This document shows, one piece after another, positions 55,524 through 62,856 of a DNA stretch of 64,000 nucleotides. The position numbers and the translations under genes were made by a program. Below the pieces are notes generated by a model that had not been told where the DNA came from, made no database searches, and saw only the letters and a list, made by a program, of their open reading frames with translations. How positions within the stretch are numbered: position 1 is the stretch's first letter; each line of letters starts with the position of its first letter. Location of the stretch: NCBI RefSeq assembly GCF_000382365.1, contig NZ_KB908233.1:1-64000 (forward strand), read 5' to 3'. The stretch comes from Pannonibacter phragmitetus DSM 14782 (lineage in GTDB: Bacteria > Pseudomonadota > Alphaproteobacteria > Rhizobiales > Stappiaceae).

Positions 55524-56666
55524 TCACCCTCTCTGGGACGGATGCCAGAAGGTGGCCCAGCGCTCGACCGCCGAAACACCGGCATAGAACAGGGAACCAG
55601 CCAGCGCCGCCACGGCAATTTCCGCCCAGACCATGTCGAGGTTCATCCGGCCCACTTCCGTCGAGATGCGGAAGCCCATGCCGACGATGGGCGTGCCGAA
55701 GAATTCCGCCACGATGGCGCCGATGAGGGCGAGGGTGGAGTTGATCTTCAGCGCGTTGAAGATGAAGGGCATGGCCATGGGCAGGCGCAGCTTCAGCAGC
55801 GTCTGGCCGTGACTGGCCGCATAGGTGCGCATCAGGTCCTTCTGCATGGCATCGGCAGCGGCAAGGCCTGCGACCGTGTTCACCAGCATGGGGAAGAAGG
55901 TCATGATGATGACGACAGCGGCCTTCGACGGCCAGTCGAAGCCGAACCACATCACCATGATGGGCGCAACGCCGATGATCGGCAGGGCGGAGACCAGATT
56001 GCCGATGGGCAAAAGGCCGCGTTTCAGGAAGGGCACCCGGTCGGCAATCAGCGCCACCAGAAAGCCCGAGCCGCAGCCGGCCACATAGCCGAAGATCACC
56101 GCCTTGAGGAACGTCTGCTGAAAGTCCGCCCAGAGGATCGGCAGAGATCCGGCAATGCGCAGGCCGATGGCGGATGGGGCGGGCAGCAGCACCTGCGGCA
56201 CCCCGGCGCCAACGGTGATCAGCTCCCACAGGGCCAGCAGCGTCAGGCCGAAGACGAGCGGGATGGCCAGATTGACGAGTCGGCTTGCCGTTATGCCGAG
56301 ACCGCGCCAGGCCGACAGGCGGCTCGCCAGCAGCCAGGCCGACAGCCAGATGGCGATCACCAGCGCCCAGAAGCCGGGAGCGGCCTGCCCGCGGTGATGA
56401 TGCGCCACGCCAATCAGCAGCAGGGCCGAAATGCCGGTGACGATGCCGATGGCCACATCGCCGATGCGGTTCTGCTGGAAGCCGAGCATGATGCGCACGC
56501 CCATGATGGCCATGAGGCTGACTGCAATGGCAACACGCGGCATTTCAACCACGCCGAGATCTGGCGCGAAAATGATGCTGGTGAGGCCAATGAGCGTGAG
56601 AAGCAGGCTGGCACCGGCAAGGAGCGCCGTGCTGCTGAAGGAGGTGTTCTGCCGGGATTGGATCAT
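55524..56666 (-). CDS. ABC transporter permease (SsuC/TauC type) with extra N-terminal membrane region
   Basis: A 380-residue permease. The C-terminal 260 residues are a normal SsuC/TauC-type domain, with LLPAPSAIGLRIAGSLPILW, FLVALIADRVPFLKRGLLPI and the EAA loop near AASHGQTLLKLRLPMAMPFI. Before it come about 120 extra residues with four hydrophobic stretches (TALLAGASLLLTLIGLTSII, VAIAVSLMAIMGVRIML, VAIGIVTGISALLLIGVA, ALVIAIWLSAWLLAS), which most family members lack. Its start overlaps the stop of the preceding permease (ATGA). With the second permease and ATPase it makes a two-permease importer; no binding protein is next to it. Confidence 0.87.
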   Translation of the reverse strand: MIQSRQNTSFSSTALLAGASLLLTLIGLTSIIFAPDLGVVEMPRVAIAVSLMAIMGVRIMLGFQQNRIGDVAIGIVTGISALLLIGVAHHHRGQAAPGFWALVIAIWLSAWLLASRLSAWRGLGITASRLVNLAIPLVFGLTLLALWELITVGAGVPQVLLPAPSAIGLRIAGSLPILWADFQQTFLKAVIFGYVAGCGSGFLVALIADRVPFLKRGLLPIGNLVSALPIIGVAPIMVMWFGFDWPSKAAVVIIMTFFPMLVNTVAGLAAADAMQKDLMRTYAASHGQTLLKLRLPMAMPFIFNALKINSTLALIGAIVAEFFGTPIVGMGFRISTEVGRMNLDMVWAEIAVAALAGSLFYAGVSAVERWATFWHPSQRG

Positions 56667-57571
56667 CGGCTCATCCCCATGCGGCGGAGGGTGATCTTTT
56701 CGGCAAGGCCGATAAGGGAAACCAGAAGCCCGGCGAGAACGGCAGCCATGATCAGCGCCGACCAGATCTGCACCGTCTGGCCGTAATAGGACCCGGCCAG
56801 CAGCCGCGCCCCGAGACCCGCAACGGCGCCGGTCGGCAGCTCGCCAACGATGGCGCCAACGAGGCTTGCGGCAATCCCGACCTTCATCGAGGTGAAGAGA
56901 TAGGGCACCGCATAGGGCAGGCGCAGCTTCCAGAAGGTTTCAAGCTTGGTAGCGGAATAGGTGTGCATCAGGTCCATGTGGATGATTTCCGGCGAACGCA
57001 GCCCCTTCACCATGCCCACTGTCACGGGAAAGAAGGACAGGTAGGTCGAGATCATGGCCTTGGGCAGAAGCCCCGAAATCCCGACGGCATTGAGGACGAC
57101 GATGATCATGGGCGCAATTGCCAGGATCGGAATGGTCTGGGACGTGATCACCCAGGGCATGAGCGATTTGTCCAGCACCCGGCTGTGCACGATCCCGACG
57201 GCCAGGAGAATGCCGAGCAGCGTGCCAAGAACAAAGCCGGTCAGCGTCGAGGAGAGGGTGATGCCGGTGTGGTAGAACAGGCTGCGGTTGGAGGTGATGC
57301 GCTTGTTGACCGTCGTGTCCCAGATTTCCACCGCCACCTGCTGCGGCGAGGGCATGACGGGCCGCTCCTGCATCATGGTGTCGGCGACAAGCTGTGTGAA
57401 AGGCACATCCGTCTGGCCGGCGCGGGTATAGATGTCGCGCTGGAATGGGGCATTGAGGGCGACCGTTGCCACATACCAGAGGCCGAGGATCGCCAGCAGG
57501 AGCGTGAGGACGGGCAGGGTGGAGCCCGATAGAAGCCGTGCGGTTTTGCCCTTTTCAGTCATCATAGGCAT
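56663..57571 (-). CDS. ABC transporter permease (SsuC/TauC type)
   Basis: A 302-residue permease. The first helix (VLTLLLAILGLWYVATVAL, about 20-38) is followed by an unusual loop of about 60 residues, probably periplasmic, and then the normal domain: LTGFVLGTLLGILLAVGI, PILAIAPMIIVVLNAVGISG and the EAA loop YSATKLETFWKLRLPYAVPY. Several ATGs in a row (57571, 57565, 57562) could start it. The ATPase gene ends inside its first codons (stop at 57555), so the genes are coupled. The order is ATPase, permease, permease. Confidence 0.88.
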   Translation of the reverse strand: MPMMTEKGKTARLLSGSTLPVLTLLLAILGLWYVATVALNAPFQRDIYTRAGQTDVPFTQLVADTMMQERPVMPSPQQVAVEIWDTTVNKRITSNRSLFYHTGITLSSTLTGFVLGTLLGILLAVGIVHSRVLDKSLMPWVITSQTIPILAIAPMIIVVLNAVGISGLLPKAMISTYLSFFPVTVGMVKGLRSPEIIHMDLMHTYSATKLETFWKLRLPYAVPYLFTSMKVGIAASLVGAIVGELPTGAVAGLGARLLAGSYYGQTVQIWSALIMAAVLAGLLVSLIGLAEKITLRRMGMSR

Positions 57572-58373
57572 GCCCCGCCTTCAGCCCTTCGCGCACGCGG
57601 TGGGCGATCTTCAGGAATTCCGGGCTCTCGCGCATGTCCAGCGTCCGCTCGCGCGGCAGGTCGCTTTCGATGATGTCATAGATCCGGCCGGGGCGCGGGC
57701 ACAGGACGACGATCTTGGTGGAGAGATAGACCGCCTCCGGGATGGAGTGGGTGACGAAGACGACCGTCTTGTTCGTCTTGGCCCAGAGCTGGTGCAGCTG
57801 ATCATTGAGGTGATCGCGCACGATTTCGTCCAGCGCGCCGAAGGGCTCGTCCATCAGCAGCAGATCAGGCTGAACGGCAAGGGCGCGCGCAATGGAGGCG
57901 CGCTGCTGCATGCCGCCGGAGAGCTGCCAGGGGTATTTGCGGGCAAAGCCACCGAGCTCCACCAGCTCCAGCACCTGCGCAATGCGCTTTTGCTGCTCCG
58001 CCCTGGCAAGGCCCATGATTTCCAGCGGGAGAGCGATGTTCTTCTCGATGGTGCGCCAGGGATAGAGCGCGGCCGCCTGAAACACATAGCCATAGGAGCG
58101 GTCGAGGCGGGCATTTTCCGGGGTGGTGCCGTTGACGCTGATCTCGCCGGAGGTCTTCTGCTCCAGATCGGCGATGACGCGCAGCAGCGTGGTCTTGCCG
58201 CAACCCGAAGGGCCGATGAAGGAGACGAAATCGCCCTTGGCAATGTCCAGATTGATGTTCGACAGGGCATGGACCGGCCCGTCATTCGTCTCGAAGGTCA
58301 GGCACAGATCCTTCGCCGAAATCACCGGCTGGGAGGCGGCTGGCCGCTCAACTGCTCCACTCGTCACGTTCAT
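57555..58373 (-). CDS. ABC transporter ATP-binding protein (SsuB/TauB type)
   Basis: A 272-residue ATPase with Walker A FIGPSGCGKTTLLRVIADLE (about 55-74), the Q-loop GYVFQAAALYPW, signature WQLSGGMQQRASIARAL, Walker B LLLMDEPFGALDEI and the switch FVTHSIPEAVYLS. The class (SsuB, TauB, ThiZ-like) serves importers of sulfonates, nitrate, hydroxymethylpyrimidine or hydantoins. ATG 58373 has GGGGAA upstream; the frame is open further but those codons are non-coding in look. Position beside dihydropyrimidinase suggests pyrimidine or hydantoin uptake, which is inference. Confidence 0.92.
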   Translation of the reverse strand: MNVTSGAVERPAASQPVISAKDLCLTFETNDGPVHALSNINLDIAKGDFVSFIGPSGCGKTTLLRVIADLEQKTSGEISVNGTTPENARLDRSYGYVFQAAALYPWRTIEKNIALPLEIMGLARAEQQKRIAQVLELVELGGFARKYPWQLSGGMQQRASIARALAVQPDLLLMDEPFGALDEIVRDHLNDQLHQLWAKTNKTVVFVTHSIPEAVYLSTKIVVLCPRPGRIYDIIESDLPRERTLDMRESPEFLKIAHRVREGLKAGHAYDD

Positions 58374-58539
58374 CGTTCCCCGCTGTTGCTGCCTCTCCGC
58401 CGCCGGATTTTTCCGTGTCACGCGGAGTGCTTTCTTGCCTGTCTGTTGAGCGTCTGTATGTGCCGTCGAATCATCCCATTGTTCCATCCTCTTCAAAGAG
58501 GAAGGGGGATTGAGAGGCTTCAACCTGCCGAAATGTTTC

Positions 58540-59997
58540 TCACACCCCGCTCGCCGGAATGCCGGTGCGTTCCACCTTGCGGGGGGCGGTGAGTTCTTTC
58601 CAGGTTGAAAGCGCCTTGTTGACCGCCTGATTGGGCGGGCGCTTGACGAACTGGCCGTGGCCTTCCTGCGGGCGCACCGTGCCGTCTTCCACGGCCACAC
58701 GTCCGCGGGTGAGGGTGAAGCGGGGCAGGCCCTTCACTTTCTTGCCTTCGAAGACGTTGTAGTCGATGGCCGACTGCTGGCTGGCGGCGGAAATGGTCTT
58801 TTCCTTGGCCGGGTCCCAGACCACGATATCCGCATCCGCGCCCACAAGAATGGCGCCCTTCTTCGGATACATGTTCATGATCTTGGCGATGTTGGTGGAG
58901 GTGACGGCGACGAATTCGTTCATCGTCAGGCGTCCGGTCGCAACGCCATAGGTCCAGAGCATGGGCATGCGGTCTTCCAGGCCGCCGGTGCCGTTCGGGA
59001 TCTTGGTGAAGTCGCCAAGGCCGAAGCGCTTCTGATCCGTGGTAAAGGCGCAGTGGTCCGTTGCCACCACCTGCAGCGAGCCGGAGGCAAGGCCGGCCCA
59101 GAGGCTGTCCTGGTGCTTCCTGTCACGGAAGGGCGGGCTCATCACCCGGCGCGCGGCGTGGTCCCAATCCGCGTGGCGGTACTCGCTGTCATCCAGCGTC
59201 AGGTGCTGGATCAGCGGCTCGCCATAGGCGCGGATGCCGTTCTGCCGCGCCCGGCGGATGGCCTCATGCGCCTGTTCGGACGAGGTGTGGACGATATAGA
59301 CCGGCACACCGGCCATGTCGGCAATCATGATGGCGCGGTTGGTGGCTTCGCCTTCCACTTCCGGCGGGCGGGAATAGGCATGCGCCTCCGGCCCGTTGTT
59401 GCCTTCGGCCAGCAGCTTCTGCTGCAGCGAGGCGACCACATCGCCGTTCTCCGCGTGGACGAGCGGCAGGGCGCCCAGCTCGGCGCATCGCTGGAACGAG
59501 GCGAACATCTCGTCGTCATTCACCATCAGCGCGCCCTTGTAGGCCATGAAGTGCTTGAAGGTGTTGATGCCTTTCTCGCGGACGATGGTCTCCATCTCGT
59601 TGAAGACCGTCTCGCCCCACCAGGTGATCGCCATGTGGAAGGAATAGTCGCAATGGGCGCGGGTGGACTTGTTGTCCCACATGGACAGCGCCTCCAGCAG
59701 CGACTGGCCGGGCGAGGGCAGGGCAAAATCCACCACCATCGTGGTGCCGCCGGCCAGCGCTGCGCGGGTGCCGCTGTCGAAGTCATCGGCGGAATAGGTG
59801 CCCATGAAGGGCATTTCGAGGTGGGTATGCGGGTCAATGCCGCCCGGCATGACATAGCAGCCCGCCGCATCCAGCACGGTATCGCCGGAAAGGTTCTTGC
59901 CGATCTCGATGATCCTGCCGCCCTCGACCTTCACATCGGCCTCGTAGGTGAGGTCGGCGGTCACCACGGTTCCGCCCTTGATCACAGTGCTTACCAT
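58540..59997 (-). CDS. hydA: Dihydropyrimidinase (hydantoinase family)
   Basis: This enzyme opens the ring of dihydrouracil and dihydrothymine to N-carbamoyl-beta-amino acids, the second step of reductive pyrimidine breakdown. The 485 residues, the usual length, show the zinc ligands in GGIDPHTHLEMPFMG (about 54-68), the carbamylated lysine region FKHFMAYKGALMV (about 147-159), LVHAENGDV, VYIVHTSSEQAHEAI and VATDHCAF. ATG 59997 is chosen as the normal start. It sits between the ABC importer and the amidohydrolase that would use its product. A hydantoinase activity cannot be excluded. Confidence 0.95.
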   Translation of the reverse strand: MVSTVIKGGTVVTADLTYEADVKVEGGRIIEIGKNLSGDTVLDAAGCYVMPGGIDPHTHLEMPFMGTYSADDFDSGTRAALAGGTTMVVDFALPSPGQSLLEALSMWDNKSTRAHCDYSFHMAITWWGETVFNEMETIVREKGINTFKHFMAYKGALMVNDDEMFASFQRCAELGALPLVHAENGDVVASLQQKLLAEGNNGPEAHAYSRPPEVEGEATNRAIMIADMAGVPVYIVHTSSEQAHEAIRRARQNGIRAYGEPLIQHLTLDDSEYRHADWDHAARRVMSPPFRDRKHQDSLWAGLASGSLQVVATDHCAFTTDQKRFGLGDFTKIPNGTGGLEDRMPMLWTYGVATGRLTMNEFVAVTSTNIAKIMNMYPKKGAILVGADADIVVWDPAKEKTISAASQQSAIDYNVFEGKKVKGLPRFTLTRGRVAVEDGTVRPQEGHGQFVKRPPNQAVNKALSTWKELTAPRKVERTGIPASGV

Positions 59998-60063
59998 GTC
60001 TGTTCCCCTTTTCCGTTTCCGCGCCCTTGCGCCTGTGCGGGGCATCGCGCGGCTGTCTTTATG

Positions 60064-60534
60064 TCAGTTGTGCTCAATGCTCCGGCTCATGAACAGGCTG
60101 TAGGGATTGTCCTCATAGGGCCCGAAAGGCCCGCAGGGCGCATAACCGAAAGCCTTGTACATGCGCACCGCCTCCACATTGAGTTCGCCGGTTTCCAGAT
60201 AAAGCTGCCGGACACCGCGCTGGTGGGCCAGTTCCTCCAGCTTTTCCATCAGCGCCCGCCCGGCCCCCATGCCGCGTGCGGCCGGATCAACGAAAATGCG
60301 CTTCAGTTCGCCGCTGCCTTCGTCGAACCACTTCACCGCTCCGCAGCCAATCGCCTCACCATCCGCCCTGCGCACAACGATGAAATCCACGTCAGCTTGC
60401 ATCAGATCCTCAAGCGGCGAGCCAAAATTACCCTCCGGCGGATAAAGGCTGTCCGCATAGGCATCCGACTGAGCCAGAAGCTCCAGAACTTCGGGCTGGT
60501 CAGGTGTCTCGATGGCGATGCGCAGCGGTGTCAT
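60064..60534 (-). CDS. GNAT-family N-acetyltransferase
   Basis: A 156-residue single GNAT domain: IGCGAVKWFDEGSGELKRIF (about 64-83), the acetyl-CoA loop in VDPAARGMGAGRALMEKLEE (about 84-103), then LYLETGELNVEAVRMYKAFG and the YAPCGPFGPYEDNPYS end seen in a group of uncharacterised GNATs. ATG 60534 begins the domain; the open frame continues upstream only because it runs into the repeat cluster. It lies 66 bp upstream of dihydropyrimidinase on the same strand. Substrate unknown. Confidence 0.85.
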   Translation of the reverse strand: MTPLRIAIETPDQPEVLELLAQSDAYADSLYPPEGNFGSPLEDLMQADVDFIVVRRADGEAIGCGAVKWFDEGSGELKRIFVDPAARGMGAGRALMEKLEELAHQRGVRQLYLETGELNVEAVRMYKAFGYAPCGPFGPYEDNPYSLFMSRSIEHN

Positions 60535-60588
60535 GCGGTGCTTTCTGTGGTTCATGGTTCGTGGTTCGTGGTTCGCTCTCACTCCATG

Positions 60589-60723
60589 CCGTCCCGGCCT
60601 TGTGCCGGGACCTGTTATGCGGAGTGAGGCCTGTGTCACCGGATTCTTCTGTCTTCTTTCACCACCGGATCAACGTCCTATGCGGCACCTTCCTTACAGG
60701 TCCCGGCACAAGGCCGGGACGGC
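60589..60723. repeat. Repeat pair 1: type B (60589-60637) and inverted type A (60688-60723), no gene inside
   Basis: The left unit reads GTCCCGGCCTTGTGCCGGGA followed by CCTGTTATGCGGAGTGAGG. The right unit, inverted, reads from the minus strand GTCCCGGCCTTGTGCCGGGA then CCTGTAAGGAAGG. Both share the GTCCCGGC/GCCGGGAC stem. About 50 bp of unrelated DNA lies between. It looks like an empty version of the pair that surrounds the GIY-YIG gene. Confidence 0.8.
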
Positions 60724-60809
60724 GTGTGGGGGTGGGGCATGAGCGAAATTTCCCGATTCCGTACAAAGTGTCCCCCGACCCACGCCGTGCGTGTTCCTCT
60801 GTCTTCCAA

Positions 60810-60862
60810 CCTCACTCCGCATCGTCCCGGCCTTGTGCCGGGACCTGTTATGCGGAGTGAGG
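60810..60862. repeat. Type B repeat with nested palindromes, downstream end of the GIY-YIG gene
   Basis: Two palindromes are nested. The outer arms CCTCACTCCGCA and TGCGGAGTGAGG are perfect over 12 bp. Inside is the stem GTCCCGGC-CTTGT-GCCGGGAC. This is the most complete B copy. The GIY-YIG stop lies 40 bp to the right. Confidence 0.85.
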
Positions 60863-60901
60863 CCTGCGTTGTTTCTGCATTCCACATCATGCGTGGCCGC
60901 T

Positions 60902-61189
60902 TCAGTAAGGGATCTGGTCCGACACATCCCACCAGCCGGGATTGTGTTCGGTGATCAGATTTTCCTTCCAGATCCGTGGCCATCGTTTCAGCCTTTTCTC
61001 ACGGTGCAGCGCTTCGATCACGGTTTCATGCCGTTCAAAATAGACGAGAGTCTTGATGTTATACCGCCGCGTATGCGCCACTACAGTTCCCGCCCGGTGC
61101 TGTTCCAGTCTCTGTCTCAAATCCCGAGCCGACCCGATGTAGATCGCTCCATGGGGCTGGTTGGCGAGAATGTAGACGAAATGGCTCAG
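60902..61189 (-). CDS. GIY-YIG nuclease-superfamily protein with apparent CTG start
   Basis: A 95-residue protein of the small GIY-YIG (UPF0213/YhbQ-like) group. It opens with SHFVYILANQPHGAIYIG, giving the two-strand VYI...IYIG signature. Next come SARDLRQRLEQH with the conserved arginine, VYFERHETVIEALHREKRLK with the metal-site glutamate helix, and RWPRIWKENLI...NPGWWDV. No ATG, GTG or TTG lies before the first strand. AAGGGAGG sits 6 bases before a CTG at 61189, where homologs have Met. The Shine-Dalgarno lies in the flanking type-A repeat. Function is unknown; it may be tied to the repeats around it. Confidence 0.75.
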   Translation of the reverse strand: MSHFVYILANQPHGAIYIGSARDLRQRLEQHRAGTVVAHTRRYNIKTLVYFERHETVIEALHREKRLKRWPRIWKENLITEHNPGWWDVSDQIPY

Positions 61190-61195
61190 TTCCAG

Positions 61196-61232
61196 CCTCC
61201 CTTACAGGTCCCGGCACAGGGCCGGGACGGCG
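61196..61232. repeat. Type A repeat, upstream end of the GIY-YIG gene
   Basis: Read on the minus strand: GTCCCGGCCCTGTGCCGGGA, then CCTGTAAGGGAGG, which runs into the first codons of the GIY-YIG gene. The purine-rich end is the gene's ribosome-binding site. The other two A copies have CTGTAAGGAAGG at the same place. Confidence 0.8.
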
Positions 61233-61348
61233 TGTGGGGTTGGCATTTGCGCGCAGTTTGCATCGCCACCTGACCTGTAGACTTCAAATTCAAGAACCAT
61301 TCGGCCACCGAGCCTTTTGACCCTCTAAACCTTAAACCCCACTCCGCG
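61233..61348. other. Gap between repeat pairs 2 and 3
   Basis: About 115 bp with no gene or recognised signal. It separates the A end of the GIY-YIG pair from the next B repeat. Confidence 0.5.
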
Positions 61349-61474
61349 CCGTCCCGGCCTTGCGCCGGGACCCGTTATTTGAAGTGAGGCCTGCGTTACC
61401 ATGTTGTATTCCGTTCAGCTGCCGTATCGAATGCCGTGCCTTCCTTACAGGTCCCGGCACGGGGCCGGGACGGC
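61342..61474. repeat. Repeat pair 3: type B (61342-61394) and inverted type A (61441-61474), no gene inside
   Basis: The B unit reads CTCCGCGCCGTCCCGGCCTT and later GAAGTGAGGCCTGCGTT. The A unit, inverted, reads GTCCCGGCCCCGTGCCGGGA then CCTGTAAGGAAGG. The layout and spacing match pair 1. About 45 bp of unrelated sequence lies inside. Confidence 0.8.
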
Positions 61475-61483
61475 GCGAGAGGA

Positions 61484-61512
61484 AGGGGTGCGTCCGGGAT
61501 GACGATGGAGGG
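61484..61512 (-). repeat. Half-copy of the family C repeat
   Basis: Read on the minus strand this is CCTCCATCGTCATCCCGGAC followed by GCACCCC, almost the same as the outer arm of the inverted repeat at 41086. No second arm is seen nearby, so it is a solitary half element beside repeat pair 3. Confidence 0.65.
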
Positions 61513-61552
61513 GAGCGGGGCGGTGCCGTTGCAGGGCGGAGATTGCGTTCTC

Positions 61553-62803
61553 TCACCCCACCACTTCCGCCGTCTCCAGCACCGCGTGCAGCAGAACATC
61601 ACAGCCCGCGCCCGCCCATTCCTTGGAAATCTCCTCCGCCTCGTTGTGCGAAAGGCCGCCGACACAGGGGCACATGATCATGGTGGCGGGGGCAACCTTG
61701 GCGGCCCAGCAGGCGTCGTGGCCGGCGCCCGAAATGATGTTCATGTGGCTGTAGCCGAGCCGTTCGGCGGCGGAGCGCACGCTGGAGACGAGTTTCGGGT
61801 CGAAGGTCACCGGATCGAAATGGCCGACCGCCTCCACCGAACAGCCGACGCCGAGCGCCTCGCAGATCGTGGCCGCTTCCGCTTCGATGCGGGCGCGCAT
61901 GGCGGTGAGTTTGGCAAGGTCGGGTGTGCGGATATCGACGGTGAAGACCACCTGACCGGGCAGCACGTTGCGGGAGTTGGGCGAGAAGAACACCTGACCG
62001 ACGCCGCCAACCGCACCCGGCTGATGGTCCATGGCAACGCTCTGGACCATCTCCAGAATGCGTGACATCGCAAGACCGGCATTGACGCGCAGGTTCATCG
62101 GCGTGGAGCCGGTGTGCGCCTCGCGGCCCGTCAGGGTGAATTCCAGCCACCACAGGCCCTGGCAATGGGTGACGACGCCAATGTCCTTGCCTTCGGCTTC
62201 AAGGATCGGGCCCTGTTCGATGTGCAGCTCGAAATAGGCGTGCATCTTGCGCGCGCCCACCTCTTCTTCGCCCACCCAGCCGATGCGCTTCAGCTCATCG
62301 CCATAGGTCTTGCCCTCGGGATCCTTGCGGCCATAGGCGTAGTCAAGGCTGTGCACCCCGGCAAAGACGCCGGAGGCGAGCATGGCGGGGGCAAAGCGGG
62401 CGCCTTCCTCGTTGGCCCAGTTGGTGACGGTGATGGGATGCTTCGTCTTGATGCCCAGATCATTCAGCGTGCGCACCAGCTCCAGCCCGGCCAGAACGCC
62501 CAGCACGCCATCATATTTGCCGCCGGTCGGCTGGGTGTCGAGATGCGAGCCCACATAGACGGGCAGGGCGTCCGGATCGGTGCCTGGCCGGGTCATGAAC
62601 ATGGTGCCCATCTTGTCGGCGCCCATGGTCAGCCCTGCGTCCTCGCACCAGGACTGGAACAGCCTGCGCCCCTCGGCATCGGCATCCGTCAGCGTCTGGC
62701 GGTTGTTGCCGCCCGCAATGCCCGGACCGATCTTGGCCATGTCCATCAGGCTGTCCCACAGCCGGTCCGGGTTGATCTTCAGGTTCTGTCCGAGTGCTGT
62801 CAT
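61553..62803 (-). CDS. Zn-dependent amidohydrolase, N-carbamoyl-beta-alanine / allantoate type
   Basis: A 416-residue M20-like hydrolase. Metal-site motifs are VGSHLDTQPTGGKYDGVLG (about 84-102), TNWANEEGARF (about 126-136), ELHIEQGPILE (about 192-202) and, near the C-terminus, ISGAGHDACWAA and GGLSHNEAEEIS. The family covers beta-ureidopropionase, allantoate amidohydrolase and L-N-carbamoylases. Next to dihydropyrimidinase the most likely role is cutting N-carbamoyl-beta-alanine to beta-alanine, CO2 and ammonia. It is on the same strand but cut off from hydA by the repeat cluster. Confidence 0.9.
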   Translation of the reverse strand: MTALGQNLKINPDRLWDSLMDMAKIGPGIAGGNNRQTLTDADAEGRRLFQSWCEDAGLTMGADKMGTMFMTRPGTDPDALPVYVGSHLDTQPTGGKYDGVLGVLAGLELVRTLNDLGIKTKHPITVTNWANEEGARFAPAMLASGVFAGVHSLDYAYGRKDPEGKTYGDELKRIGWVGEEEVGARKMHAYFELHIEQGPILEAEGKDIGVVTHCQGLWWLEFTLTGREAHTGSTPMNLRVNAGLAMSRILEMVQSVAMDHQPGAVGGVGQVFFSPNSRNVLPGQVVFTVDIRTPDLAKLTAMRARIEAEAATICEALGVGCSVEAVGHFDPVTFDPKLVSSVRSAAERLGYSHMNIISGAGHDACWAAKVAPATMIMCPCVGGLSHNEAEEISKEWAGAGCDVLLHAVLETAEVVG

Positions 62804-62856
62804 CGTGCTCTGCCTTGAAAATTGCGCCGCTGGCGGGATCTGGTCCTTTCCCAGCC

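Noticed and set aside
60589-61474. CRISPR array
   Set aside because: The repeats are palindromic units in alternating orientation with uneven spacing, not direct repeats with equal spacers, and no cas gene is nearby.
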